The translations under genes and the position numbers were made by a program. Shown here piece after piece: positions 8,381 through 17,473 of a stretch of DNA of 64,000 nt (position 1 is its first letter; every line of letters starts with the position of its first letter). The notes under the pieces were generated by a model. That model had not been told where the DNA came from and did not search any database. It saw only the letters and a program-made list of their open reading frames with translations. Source of the DNA: Rhodothermales bacterium (GTDB lineage Bacteria; Bacteroidota; Rhodothermia; Rhodothermales; JANQRZ01); NCBI GenBank assembly GCA_039944855.1, contig JBDUXZ010000016.1, positions 117,804 to 181,803 on the forward strand. Direction: 5' to 3'.

Positions 8381-10486
8381 ATGTCCGACAGCCGGAACCC
8401 CGACGACTCCTCGCTCAGCACCTTCGGCTTCCGCGTTCAATCCATGATGGACGAGGAGCAGGAGTCGGCCGATGGTTGGGTATCGCTCAACAACCTGAGC
8501 GCGCCGGCCGAGCCGCCGTCCAGCGCCCCTGCGCGACACGAGGGGCGCCCGTCTCAGGCGTCGCGCCCGGGCACGCCCGAGTCCGCGCCGGCCGGCAGCC
8601 CCCTTCACGGCTCCGACGCCGCCAAGCTGGGCGGCGACGGCGCGAGCACGCCCGCGCAGCCGGCGGCTCCGTCCGCGTACGGTCGGTCGCAGGACCGCGT
8701 GATCCAGGCCCTCCTCAGCAAGGGGATGGTCACGCCCCAACTCGTCGAGGAGTCGGCGGAGGCGAAGCGGAAGAGCGCGCTCCGGGAGCCGCTCTGGCGC
8801 GTGCTCGCGGACAACCCGAAGGTGGACCGCGACACGGTCTTCGCGCAGGCGGCGCTCACGTACGCTTTCCGCATCGCTCCCGTCAAAGACCGGAAGCCGG
8901 AGCCGGATTTCGCTAAGACCGTGCTCGACTCGTTCACCGAGGAGCTGCGCGACGAGCTGATCAACCTGAACATCGCGCCCTACGCGTATGCGCAGGAGCA
9001 CGGGTCGGGCTTGCTCAAGCTCATCTTCATCACCGACGACCCGATGCGGCCGGACCTCCAGCGGCTGATGCACGCGCTGGACCTCGACCGCTTCGAGATG
9101 TCGTACGCCCCGCGCATCGTCGTGCGCGGCGTGCTGGAGAAGGCGTACCCGCGGAAGAACGTCTACCTCGAACGCATCCGCGAGGACGAAGGCGACCAGG
9201 CCGCCGTCGACTTCGGGATGAGCTTCGAGAACAAGGAGAACAAGCTGCTCGACGAGGAGGCGCTCGAGGCGGAGATCAGCCGGAGCTCGCTTATCAACCT
9301 CGTCGAGGCCCTCCTCATCGAGTCGGTGCGGATGGGCGCGAGTGACATCCACGTCTATCCGAATGCCAAGCGCAAGATCGAGATCCACTTCCGCGTGGAC
9401 GGCCGGCTCCAGCGCTGGCACACCGAGGAGAAGGGCCACCCCGAGGCGCTCCTCGCCGTGCTGAAAGACAACGCCATCAACGTGGACCGCTTCGAGCGCG
9501 ACACGGCGCAGGACGGCTTCATCCAGCGCTGGATCGACGACACCCTCATCCGCTACCGCGTGAGCGTGCTCCCGATCGCGAACGCGAACCCCGACGTCCG
9601 CGCCGAGTCCATCGTCATCCGAGTCCTCGACGACCGGAAGGTGATGACGGACCTCTCCAAGCTCGGCCTCCTGCCCTTCGCGCAGGAGCAGTTCAACAAG
9701 GCCATCCGCCAGCCCAACGGCATGGTGATCCTCACCGGCCCGACGGGCTCGGGGAAGTCGACGACGCTCGTGGCCGCGCTCAGTCAGGTCGTTAGCCCCG
9801 AGGTCAACGTGCTGACGGTCGAGGACCCGGTGGAGTACATGATCCCCGGCGTCCGCCAGATCAAGCTCTCGCACAAGCTCAGTCTCGAGGGCGCCCTCCG
9901 CGCCATCCTCCGCCACGACCCCGACATCGTGATGGTCGGCGAGATGCGTGACAAGGACACGGCGGAACTCGGCGTGAAGCTCGCCAACACGGGCCACCTC
10001 ACGTTCTCCACGCTCCACACAAACGACGCGCCGAGCGCGATCTCGCGTCTCTACAAGATGGGGCTGGAGCCGTTTCTCATCGCCTACGCCATCAACCTTG
10101 TCGTCGCCCAGCGGCTCATGCGCACGCTCTGCCCCGATTGCAAGGAGGTCGACGACGACGTGGATGTCGTGCTCGCCAAGCAACTCGGGTTCACGGACGA
10201 GATGCTGGCGGACATGACGATCTACCGGGCGGGCAACGACAAGGATTGCGTGGCGTGCAAGGGCCGGGGCTACAAGGGGCGCCGCGCCGTGGCCGAGGCG
10301 CTCTACTTCTCGCCCCGCATCCGCGAGATGATCGTCGAGGCCGGCGACACGATCGACGAAGACGGGCTCAAGGCGCAGGCGGTGAAGGAAGGGATGCTGA
10401 CGCTCCAAGCGTCCGCTCGTGAGCTCGTCAAGATGCACGAGACCTCGCTCGACGAGATGCTCCGCGTGACGGCCGGCGACGTGTGA
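8381..10486 (+). CDS. pilB: Type IV pilus assembly / T2SS ATPase PilB/GspE
   Basis: A 701-residue hexameric ATPase that powers pilin assembly at the cytoplasmic face. It has a low-complexity Pro/Ala/Ser-rich N-terminal stretch (to about 100), an MshEN/GspE-N-like domain (RVIQALLSKGMVTPQLVEE onward), then the motor. The motor shows Walker A GPTGSGKST (about 453), an Asp/Glu box, Walker B DPDIVMVGEMRD, the His box TLHTNDAPSA, and a zinc-binding tetracysteine (CPDC near 584-587 and CVAC near 623-626), which is the hallmark of PilB/GspE over PilT. The start at 8381 (MSDSRNPDD) is chosen over an in-frame ATG 117 bases upstream because the extra segment looks non-coding. Confidence 0.95.
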   Translation: MSDSRNPDDSSLSTFGFRVQSMMDEEQESADGWVSLNNLSAPAEPPSSAPARHEGRPSQASRPGTPESAPAGSPLHGSDAAKLGGDGASTPAQPAAPSAYGRSQDRVIQALLSKGMVTPQLVEESAEAKRKSALREPLWRVLADNPKVDRDTVFAQAALTYAFRIAPVKDRKPEPDFAKTVLDSFTEELRDELINLNIAPYAYAQEHGSGLLKLIFITDDPMRPDLQRLMHALDLDRFEMSYAPRIVVRGVLEKAYPRKNVYLERIREDEGDQAAVDFGMSFENKENKLLDEEALEAEISRSSLINLVEALLIESVRMGASDIHVYPNAKRKIEIHFRVDGRLQRWHTEEKGHPEALLAVLKDNAINVDRFERDTAQDGFIQRWIDDTLIRYRVSVLPIANANPDVRAESIVIRVLDDRKVMTDLSKLGLLPFAQEQFNKAIRQPNGMVILTGPTGSGKSTTLVAALSQVVSPEVNVLTVEDPVEYMIPGVRQIKLSHKLSLEGALRAILRHDPDIVMVGEMRDKDTAELGVKLANTGHLTFSTLHTNDAPSAISRLYKMGLEPFLIAYAINLVVAQRLMRTLCPDCKEVDDDVDVVLAKQLGFTDEMLADMTIYRAGNDKDCVACKGRGYKGRRAVAEALYFSPRIREMIVEAGDTIDEDGLKAQAVKEGMLTLQASARELVKMHETSLDEMLRVTAGDV

Positions 10487-10733
10487 GTCGCGTCGCCCGT
10501 GCCTGTCGGTCGGGGTAGAAACGTCCACCCAGGGACCGTTTCGTAACGAATCCCGTGTGCGGCGAAGGGCTGTCTCGGAGGCGGGCCGATCAGCGCAAAC
10601 AGTGGGGCGGAGGTTCCGGTGGCGCAGGGTTACAGAATGGAGTTCAGAACCTGTGGGGGTTCTAAAACAGCGACATAGGTACGGTTGTCGCTTGATCGAG
10701 GGCTACCCGCATTGAATCTCAACGCCCCACGAC
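10487..10733. other. 247-base gap with a small inverted repeat
   Basis: Separates the ATPase gene from the minor-pilin genes. AGAACC (10646-10651) and GGTTCT (10658-10663) form a six-base-pair hairpin with a six-base loop but no T-run, so it is a weak terminator or regulatory candidate at best. No promoter was recognised with confidence. Confidence 0.35.
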
Positions 10734-11384
10734 ATGCCGCAGACGCTCCTCGGTCTCCTCGCTCTCGCGATCCTGACGCAGCTGACGTTCAGCCAGCAGC
10801 AGGTGACGATGAAGTCGTACCAGAACCAGCTCCGCGACGAGTTCAGCGTGGCCGCCTCGGGCATGCTCATGGAGGCGATGGAGCTCCTCGCCGCCCGCCC
10901 CTTCGACTCCGCGACGACACCGGGAGAGGTGCTCAGCCACGGGTTCCCGGACTCGACCCGGTTCGGCAGCTTGGGGCCGTCCGGGGCTGAAGCCTCCCGA
11001 GCCTGCGACCTCTTCGAGATCGACCTCGCGATGTGCAACGACCTCGACGATTTCTCGCGCGAAGACTACTGGTGGCCGGCCGAGGTCGAGCTCAGCAACG
11101 GGCACACGCTGCCCTTCGAGGTCCAGGTCAACGTTGACTACGTCCTCGGCGGCGCTCCCGACACGCCCGTCTCTTTCGAGACGACGAACAAGCGCGTCGT
11201 GCTCCTCGTGCGGACGCCGCTCCTCCCGAATGAGGGTCCGTTCATCCACCTGGAGCGGGTGATCGCCTACGATCCCAGCAAGGCCGTGGCCGACTGCATC
11301 GACGTCAACGCCTCGGTCGTGGACGCCGTTGCGAGGTGCTCCACGGCCCGCTCCGGTGGCCCGCTCCTGCCGCTCCCCTTCTGA
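10734..11384 (+). CDS. Minor-pilin-like membrane-anchored protein
   Basis: A 216-residue protein with an N-terminal hydrophobic helix (TLLGLLALAILTQLTF, residues 4-19), then a polar helix (QNQLRDEFSVAASGMLMEAMELLA) and a beta-rich domain. It starts MPQTLLG, so, like its neighbours, it lacks a normal prepilin leader. The stop is 10 bases before the next gene and the pair looks co-translated. No named family was recognised. The placement between the assembly ATPase and PilT, and the helix-then-globular layout, suggest a minor pilin or pseudopilin. Two Cys residues (CDLFEIDLAMC) lie close together and could form a disulfide. Confidence 0.6.
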   Translation: MPQTLLGLLALAILTQLTFSQQQVTMKSYQNQLRDEFSVAASGMLMEAMELLAARPFDSATTPGEVLSHGFPDSTRFGSLGPSGAEASRACDLFEIDLAMCNDLDDFSREDYWWPAEVELSNGHTLPFEVQVNVDYVLGGAPDTPVSFETTNKRVVLLVRTPLLPNEGPFIHLERVIAYDPSKAVADCIDVNASVVDAVARCSTARSGGPLLPLPF

Positions 11385-11394
11385 CGATCGGACC

Positions 11395-12120
11395 ATGACC
11401 CTACTCCTCGACAACATCATCGCCTCGATCATCATGGCGACCATCCTCCTCTCGCTGGCGGCGACGCAGCTCCGCGTGCAAGAGGCTGGGATCTCGCAGG
11501 TGTCATCTCACTCGGCGAAGAACAAGGCGCTCTCCTTCGGGCAATGGCTCGACGAGGACATCGTCTCGCTCGGCGAGAACGTCATCGACCGGAGCGCGCG
11601 CTTCGAGAGCCCGGATACCTCTTCCTACCAGGTCTACACGATCGACGGGAGCGGCACCCGCCAGGAGCGGACGATCACGTACACGACGGAGTGGCGGTTC
11701 TACAGCGACCGGCTCGCCGGCAGCATCAAGCAGCGTAAGGCTACGCGCTACAAAATCATCGAGCAGCCGGACCCGCTCGAAGTCGAGCTGAGGGACGGCT
11801 CCACGTACGACCGCCCGCTGTTCCAGCTCGAACGCGCGACATCGGGCTGGAAGAACGTCGACCCAGTCACGGACCTCGCCACGTTCGTGGACTCAGACTT
11901 CACGGAGGACGGGCGGAGCGTCTCGACGCTCTCGCTCTTCCACATCCAGCTCGTCGACAACAACGGCATCCCGTTCGCCGCGGCGAACCCCGTCGCGGCA
12001 GACCAGGCCAGTTTCATCCGGGTCGACTTCACGATGGTGCCCGAGTTCGAGCTACGGCGGGGCTTCCTGCGCGAGCTCTACTGGACGACCACACTCAAGG
12101 TGCGCCCGTTCTGGGGCTGA
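11395..12120 (+). CDS. Minor-pilin-like membrane-anchored protein
   Basis: A 241-residue protein starting MTLLLDNIIASIIMATILLSLA, with a hydrophobic helix at residues 5-22 followed by a polar segment and a domain of alternating short strands (ITYTTEWRFYSDRLAGSIKQ, ELRRGFLRELYWTTTLKVRPFW). The frame is open upstream to 11329, but the ATG at 11395, ten bases after the previous stop, gives a protein that begins at the helix as its neighbours do. The first residues resemble GspJ-type pseudopilins only loosely (helix then soluble domain). No family is claimed. It probably works with the proteins at 10734 and 12196 as a minor-pilin set. Confidence 0.6.
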   Translation: MTLLLDNIIASIIMATILLSLAATQLRVQEAGISQVSSHSAKNKALSFGQWLDEDIVSLGENVIDRSARFESPDTSSYQVYTIDGSGTRQERTITYTTEWRFYSDRLAGSIKQRKATRYKIIEQPDPLEVELRDGSTYDRPLFQLERATSGWKNVDPVTDLATFVDSDFTEDGRSVSTLSLFHIQLVDNNGIPFAAANPVAADQASFIRVDFTMVPEFELRRGFLRELYWTTTLKVRPFWG

Positions 12121-12195
12121 CCGCGACCCTACGCCAGCGGGACCCCGTCCCGGAAATACACGCACGCTCAATCCGACCACACACCCCCTACTACC

Positions 12196-13647
12196 ATGGG
12201 AAAGGCCGCACTACTCTTAACATTCGGCGCGGCGCTGTTCGTCGCCCAGGGTCTGCTTAGCCAGACCGAAACGGAACGCCACACGGCGCAGAACCAAGGA
12301 GACTTCGAGAACGGGGTCGTCGCGCGGGAGATCGCGCGGTCCGGCTTCAACGTCGCGATGGGCATCCTCCGCGACAACGGCAACGACCTCCACGGCGCCA
12401 TCGCAGCCATCAACATCGACGGCATTGGGAGGAAGTACCTCGAAGGGCAGCACCAGGGGGGGACGTTCCGCGCTCGCGCGGAGCTCGTCAACGGCGAGGT
12501 CGTCCGCATCACGTCCGTCGGCTACATCGGCGGCGAGTTTGCCCGCGTGAGCGGCGAGCCTGACGCGGGGTGGTGCCGCGAGGCCGACCCGTTCTCCGGC
12601 GAGTACTACAGCGGCGCGTGCCACACGATGTCCGACGTCACCGGCGACAGCCCGATCTACGAGTACGAACTCCCGAGCGGTGATCCCCTCACGGCCAAGC
12701 TCGAGTGCGGCAAGCTCGAAGTCGAGTTCATCGACTCGATGGCGGGGTACTGCTCCGCCGTTTACCTCGAGCGCACGCTCCCGCTCGACATCGAGGAGGG
12801 CGAGGACCCGAACGCCGGGGACCCCGAGCCCGCCGAGATGATCTTCACCCCGGGCAACAACCGCAACGGCCGCACCTCGACCGTGAGCAAGTACGTCCGG
12901 GGCGGGACGCAGATGAACTTCTTCATCGGCGTCGACAAGAACTGCAGCACGCGCGCCACGTCGACCAGCGTCGAGGGCTACCCCCAGTTCACGGGCAGCA
13001 TCGCGAGCCCGGCGCCGTACGACCACCTCCATTACGCCCTCCAGGAAGAGGTCGGCAAGCTCGGCGACATGAGCGAGACGCCTTGGGCCTTCACCGAGAT
13101 GCACCCGAGTGGGATCGCGGCCGACGGGTCGGGCAACGTGACGCAGCGCTGGCGGATCGGCTGGGAGGACCAGCACATCACGTCGTGGGACAACCCGAGC
13201 TCCAATGACCCCCGCTACAGCCTCCAGGCGCTGAAGAGCCAAGGCTACGACGGCGACGGCTGGCCCTCTGCGGACAGCCGAGGCTACCGCACGCTCCGTG
13301 ACTACGGCAACCGTCCCGACTTCAGCGACCAGGTGATCGAGGTGAAGCTCGTCGAGGAGTCCGACGTGAGCCTCTGCTATCCCCCCGCGGCCTCCGGCTC
13401 TGGCTCCGGCTCTGGCTCCGGCTCCGGCTCTGGCTCAACGCCCGCGCCGACGCCTGCGCCGACACCCGAACCCGAGGCCGAGCCCGCCAACACGTGCCCC
13501 TGCCCCGGCAACGGCAACAACAATAAGAAGGTCGCCATCTGGCACCAGCAGGGCGGTGGGAATGGTCAGCAGATCTGCATCTCCGAGAACGCCGTCGACA
13601 AGCACCTTGACAAGCACGAGGACCACATCATCTGCCGTGGGAACTGA
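12196..13647 (+). CDS. Large pilus-associated protein with Ser-Gly linker and C-terminal ICIS-type motif
   Basis: A 483-residue protein. It starts MGKAALLLTFGAALFVAQGLL, a single helix with the same MG opening as the pilin-like proteins. The following segment (VVAREIARSGFNVAMGILRDNG) resembles the start of PilX/GspK-type minor pilins. A cysteine-containing soluble domain follows to about residue 395, then a (Ser-Gly)n linker (about 398-414), a Pro/Thr/Glu-rich stretch, and a C-terminal module (about 434-483) with CPCPG, KKVAIWH, QQICISENAVDKHL and HIIC. That module is a variant of the KVTICH...ICVSxNAVxxHL...GxC repeat seen at the ends of many secreted bacterial proteins. It may be the tip adhesin or a minor pilin. 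A strong terminator follows, closing this transcription unit. Confidence 0.65.
   Translation: MGKAALLLTFGAALFVAQGLLSQTETERHTAQNQGDFENGVVAREIARSGFNVAMGILRDNGNDLHGAIAAINIDGIGRKYLEGQHQGGTFRARAELVNGEVVRITSVGYIGGEFARVSGEPDAGWCREADPFSGEYYSGACHTMSDVTGDSPIYEYELPSGDPLTAKLECGKLEVEFIDSMAGYCSAVYLERTLPLDIEEGEDPNAGDPEPAEMIFTPGNNRNGRTSTVSKYVRGGTQMNFFIGVDKNCSTRATSTSVEGYPQFTGSIASPAPYDHLHYALQEEVGKLGDMSETPWAFTEMHPSGIAADGSGNVTQRWRIGWEDQHITSWDNPSSNDPRYSLQALKSQGYDGDGWPSADSRGYRTLRDYGNRPDFSDQVIEVKLVEESDVSLCYPPAASGSGSGSGSGSGSGSTPAPTPAPTPEPEAEPANTCPCPGNGNNNKKVAIWHQQGGGNGQQICISENAVDKHLDKHEDHIICRGN
13392..13436 (+). repeat. In-frame hexanucleotide GGCTCY repeat (Ser-Gly linker)
   Basis: About seven copies of GGCTCC/GGCTCT encode an alternating Gly-Ser linker in the protein at 12196. 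Because the unit is six bases, slippage would change linker length without shifting the frame. Confidence 0.85.
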
Positions 13648-13672
13648 CACGGCAGCCGCGGTCTGAACGTCG

Positions 13673-13715
13673 AGCGGGGACGGTCCTTCGGGCCGTCCCC
13701 GCTTTCGTTTTCTCA
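13673..13715 (+). terminator. Rho-independent terminator after the minor-pilin genes
   Basis: AGCGGGGACGG (13673-13683) pairs perfectly with CCGTCCCCGCT (13693-13703); the nine-base interior can pair further, and TTTCGTTTTCTC follows. This ends the pilin/ATPase unit and separates it from pilT. Confidence 0.88.
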
Positions 13716-13897
13716 GCGCGGGATCGGATCAGGTGGGGACTGGCGGCGCAGGCAATACCTGGCCCGGACGTACACCCAGTGCACGAGTTTGGAACGCGTT
13801 ACCGTTCGTGACGAGCAGCGGTATGAATTGCCCGGCTCGATGCGAGGAACAGTCTGAGAATGGGTCTCAGGGTGAGGCAGGGGCTTTGGCTCGTCTT

Positions 13898-13926
13898 TTG
13901 ACGAAGGGGGAGGGCACCCCGTTATT
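13898..13926 (+). promoter_or_regulatory. Candidate sigma70-type promoter for the pilT unit
   Basis: TTGACG (13898-13903), a 17-base spacer and GTTATT (13921-13926). It lies between the terminator at 13673 and the GTG start at 13944, where a promoter is needed. The predicted transcript would have a leader of only about 10 bases. Confidence 0.45.
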
Positions 13927-13943
13927 GACCAGCCCGCCGCCCC

Positions 13944-15266
13944 GTGGACTCCTCGCTTCCCCCCGCCTCGCCGCTCGTCGCTCCGCTCCCCGGCAACGGC
14001 GCCCGCCCGGTGCCGCAGCGCCCCGCGTCTGCGAAGCCCGCTGCCGCCTCGCGGGCCCACGCCGTCCCCGACTTCGTCCGCTCTCTCGCGCGGTCCGCGC
14101 CGGCGTCGTTCCACGGGAAGGACCGGCTGCGCTACTACGCGGAGCACGTCAACCGCTTCACGGATCAGCAGCGCGACGTCCTCGCGGCGTTCCTCGACCG
14201 GTTCGTCCGCAAGATGAATGAACTCGGGGCCTCCGACCTCGACATCGGCGGGCACGCCACAAGCGGGCGTGTGTGGTACCGCGTCGACGGCGACAAGCGG
14301 CCCTACGACGAGACCGGCACGGCCAACAGCGACGAGATCGACGTGCTCCTGCTCAACATGGCGGGGGAGACCCAGCAGCAGGAGCTCTTCGACCTGGGCG
14401 CGATCGACTTCTCGTACCAGCTCGAAGGGCCGAAGGGGATGTTCCGCTTCCGCGCCACGATGTACTTCGACTACCAGCACCTCGGGCTCTGTATGCGCGC
14501 GATCGCGCAGGACCTCCGCTCGCTCAAGAGCGTCGGGTTCCACCCCGCCATCGAGCGGGGGCTGATGTTCGAGCACGTCCGCGACGGGCTCACGCTCGTC
14601 ACCGGCGTCACCGGTTCGGGGAAGTCCACGACGCTCGACGCCATCATCGACGCGAACAACGAGAGCTTCCCCGGCCACATCGTCCTCATCGCGAAGCCGG
14701 TCGAGTACATGCACACGCCGAAGCAGTGCATCGTCCGCCACCGCGAGGTGGGGCAGGACGTGGGCTCCTTCAAAGACGGCATCGTGCAGTCGCTCCGGCA
14801 GGACCCCGACATCATCGTCGTCGGCGAGATGCGCGACCCGGAGACGATCTCGAGCGCGATCGAGGCCGCCGACTCCGGCCACAAGGTGTTCTCGACGCTC
14901 CACACCTCGTCGGCGGTGGAGAGCCTCGACCGCATGATCGCGGAGTACCCCCACGCCGAGCAGGACCGCGTGCGGAACCGGCTCGCGGACACCCTCCGCT
15001 GCGTGGTCTCGCAGAAGCTGCTGCCGAAGGTGGGCGGCGGGCGCGTCCTCTGCAAAGAGGTGCTCTGGCTGACGCCGTCGGTCCGGGCCGCCATCAAGAA
15101 CGAGAACGTCGGCGAGATCTACCAGATGATCTGGGAAGGCAGCCGGCTCGGGATGGTGACGCTGGAGCAGGACCTCGTCCGGCTGCTTAAGGAACGGAAG
15201 ATCACGACCGAAACTGCCATCAACTTCGCCAACAACAAGCGGCGGCTCCAGCAGCTCATTCAGTAG
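13944..15266 (+). CDS. pilT: Type IV pilus retraction ATPase PilT
   Basis: A 440-residue ATPase of the PilT/VirB11 superfamily that disassembles the pilus. After a low-complexity N-terminal 40 residues comes a PAS-like N-terminal domain (NELGASDLDIGGHATSGRVWYRVDG), then Walker A GVTGSGKST (about 221-229), Walker B PDIIVVGEMRDPETI and the His box FSTLHTSSAVESLDRMI. It lacks the CxxC pair seen in the PilB-type ATPase at 8381, and GEMRDPETI plus TLHTSSA is the PilT signature. The start is GTG with no clear Shine-Dalgarno sequence. It is first gene of the unit that continues with pilMN, pilOP and the secretin. A retraction ATPase argues that the locus makes a dynamic pilus rather than a pure secretion system. 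Confidence 0.92.
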   Translation: MDSSLPPASPLVAPLPGNGARPVPQRPASAKPAAASRAHAVPDFVRSLARSAPASFHGKDRLRYYAEHVNRFTDQQRDVLAAFLDRFVRKMNELGASDLDIGGHATSGRVWYRVDGDKRPYDETGTANSDEIDVLLLNMAGETQQQELFDLGAIDFSYQLEGPKGMFRFRATMYFDYQHLGLCMRAIAQDLRSLKSVGFHPAIERGLMFEHVRDGLTLVTGVTGSGKSTTLDAIIDANNESFPGHIVLIAKPVEYMHTPKQCIVRHREVGQDVGSFKDGIVQSLRQDPDIIVVGEMRDPETISSAIEAADSGHKVFSTLHTSSAVESLDRMIAEYPHAEQDRVRNRLADTLRCVVSQKLLPKVGGGRVLCKEVLWLTPSVRAAIKNENVGEIYQMIWEGSRLGMVTLEQDLVRLLKERKITTETAINFANNKRRLQQLIQ

Positions 15267-15374
15267 CCGGGTCAATCCCGTAGCCGCCGTCCGCCCCTGC
15301 CCACGGGGATCGAGCCCGCCACCGCGCGTCCGCCCCCGATCCCGCAGCGCTCCGCCCGCACACGCTCAGAGCCC

Positions 15375-17429
15375 ATGAACCAGCTACCCTCCTCCATGCA
15401 GTCGTCGTTCGGCTCGGACGAGCCCGAACCGATCATCGCGGGCCTCTCCGACGGCGGCGATGGCGCCGCCGCTGACGCGAGCGACCTGGACCCGAAACCC
15501 GCGAAGGAGCAGGCTCCGGCGAAGCGTCGGGCGAAAGGCTCGGCCGACAAGCCCGCGCCGAACGCCCGCCGCCGCAACGCAAGCGCGCCCGTGCTCGGCA
15601 TCTACGTCACGCCCACGGCGGTCCACGGCGTCCTCGTCCGCGAGTCCGGCGACAACTACGGCGTGATGCGGCCCTTCACCCGTCAGCGCAGCGCGTACGC
15701 CGGGGAAGTGCCCGACCTCGCCGCGCTCACGCCCGAGGGCGAAGCCGCCGACGGCGACGGCGACATCACGATCCAGTTCGGCGACGCCGCCTCCGACCTC
15801 GGCGCGTCGGACCTCTTCCTCGACTCCGAGTTCAGCGACCTCGCCGGCATTGAGCCCGCGGAAGGGGAGTTCCAGGGGCCGGCGAAGAAGTCGGCGAGCC
15901 CCATCGTCTTTGAGCTCAAGGACATCCTTGACGAGTGCGGGACGGCCGGCCACGAGAAGTCGCCGGCGGCGTTCTGCCTCAGCCAGCCCGACGTCGAGTA
16001 CGTCGAGCTCGTCATCACGGAGGAGAAGAAGGACAAGAAGGACAAGGACAAGAAGGAGAAGAAGGACGCGAAAGAGAAGAAGGCCCCCGCTGCGGCCGAG
16101 GCCGACGCCCCCGTCGTCAAGCGCGACCGGCTGTTGGAGCGGCTGGCGGCGGAGTACGACGAGGCGTTCGACAAGGAGCGCGTCGCGTTCCTACCGATGA
16201 CGCCGCGCGACGGGCTGCAGCGCTTTCTCGCCGTGGTCCCCACGCCGGAAGAGTCCCTCGCGCCCTCGCTCGAGCTCCTCCGCGAGCAGGCCGGGATGCG
16301 CTCGGTCCCGTTCCGCACGATCGACGCCGAAGTGCCGATCCTCGTCGGGCTCGCCCGGTGGACGTTCCCGGCCGAGCCGCACGAGAACACCGCGATCGTC
16401 CGCGTCGGCAGCGAGGACACGCTCGTGATCCTGCTCCAGGGCGGGACGCTCCACCACACCGAGCACATGCGCAGCGTGACGACCTTCGACGGGCCGGACA
16501 CGATCTGCAGCCGCGTGCTCCTCCAGCAGGACGTGCAGGGCGTGGGCACGGTGCACCACGTCGTCGTGCTCAGCGACGAGCGCGAGCGCGAGCTGGTGCA
16601 GGGCTTCGGCGCGTTCTACCCCGACGCGAACGTGGCCGCCCTCCGCGAAGGGCTCGTCCGCGCCGGCGTCATGCCGTCCGCGTCCGACGCCGCGCTCCCG
16701 GCCAAGATGCTCCCGGCGATTGGCGCCGCGCTCCGCGTGCTCATGGAGCGCCAGAAGGACTCGCCGTTCTTCGACATCAACATGCTGCCGAAGCGGCTCC
16801 GCCGCCGCAGCCGGAAGATCGACCTCGCGGTGGCGTGGCACACCCTCGTCGCGGGCGTGCTCGTGTTCTTCGCCGTGCTCTTCTTCATGGGCATCTACTT
16901 CAGCCAGCAGGGGGACATCCAACAGGCGCAGGCCCGGGTCGACGCCTACCCCGACGAGATCAACCTCTCCGGCCCGGCGCTCCAGGCGCAGATCGACAGC
17001 CTCGAGGCGGTCCACCTCCGCATCACGAAGACCCTCAACACGATCGACTCCCTCCTCGTGGGGAGCGACCGGTGGAGCCGCACGCTCGCCCACACCGCCC
17101 GCGCCACGGCCTCGACGGGCGGCGCATGGGTGGGGCAGTGGAACCCGGCCGACCGCGGCCTCCGGCTCACGGGGTTCGCCATGACGCGGGACCAGGTGGT
17201 CCAGTTCGCCGAGCGGATGGACGCCACGATCGAGGAGGTCACGTTCGAGGAGATCCGGGAGTACCCCGTCTTCAGCTACATCATGTCCGTGCCGGTGAAG
17301 GACGAGCTGCCGCAGGTGGCCCGCTACCTCCGCGAGCGCGCCGACGCCTCCGGAGCCGTCCAAGACCCGCTCCCGTCCGACCAGGACCCCCTCACCGACT
17401 ACGAGCCCGCCTCCGCGTCCGGCCGCTAG
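15375..17429 (+). CDS. PilM-PilN fusion protein (pilus alignment complex)
   Basis: A 684-residue protein that appears to join PilM and PilN in one chain. Residues about 1-70 are polar and low-complexity. An actin-like PilM-type fold begins near 75 (APVLGIYVTPTAVHGVLV) and is interrupted by a Lys/Asp-rich insert (about 216-236) before LLERLAAEYDEAF, the AIVRVGSEDTLVILLQGG strand pair and later subdomains. At residue 466 comes DINMLPKRLRRRSRK, matching the INLLP motif that opens PilN in other bacteria, then one membrane helix (about 489-509) and a PilN-type periplasmic domain with a coiled-coil start. In most pilus systems PilM is cytoplasmic and separate. The closest natural comparison is GspL, which combines both parts. 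The next gene is PilO-like, which supports the reading. Confidence 0.8.
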   Translation: MNQLPSSMQSSFGSDEPEPIIAGLSDGGDGAAADASDLDPKPAKEQAPAKRRAKGSADKPAPNARRRNASAPVLGIYVTPTAVHGVLVRESGDNYGVMRPFTRQRSAYAGEVPDLAALTPEGEAADGDGDITIQFGDAASDLGASDLFLDSEFSDLAGIEPAEGEFQGPAKKSASPIVFELKDILDECGTAGHEKSPAAFCLSQPDVEYVELVITEEKKDKKDKDKKEKKDAKEKKAPAAAEADAPVVKRDRLLERLAAEYDEAFDKERVAFLPMTPRDGLQRFLAVVPTPEESLAPSLELLREQAGMRSVPFRTIDAEVPILVGLARWTFPAEPHENTAIVRVGSEDTLVILLQGGTLHHTEHMRSVTTFDGPDTICSRVLLQQDVQGVGTVHHVVVLSDERERELVQGFGAFYPDANVAALREGLVRAGVMPSASDAALPAKMLPAIGAALRVLMERQKDSPFFDINMLPKRLRRRSRKIDLAVAWHTLVAGVLVFFAVLFFMGIYFSQQGDIQQAQARVDAYPDEINLSGPALQAQIDSLEAVHLRITKTLNTIDSLLVGSDRWSRTLAHTARATASTGGAWVGQWNPADRGLRLTGFAMTRDQVVQFAERMDATIEEVTFEEIREYPVFSYIMSVPVKDELPQVARYLRERADASGAVQDPLPSDQDPLTDYEPASASGR

Positions 17430-17473
17430 CCGACGAGGACTCACCGCCAGCGCCCACTCACGCGCCACTCCCC

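Noticed and set aside
8366..10528. A 720-codon open frame on the minus strand, opposite pilB
   Set aside because: It is a mirror of the GC-rich coding strand. The product is a His/Arg/Glu/Val-rich low-complexity chain with no fold signals, and the plus-strand ATPase is unambiguous. Similar mirror frames at 26666-29071 and 49776-51905 were rejected for the same reason.
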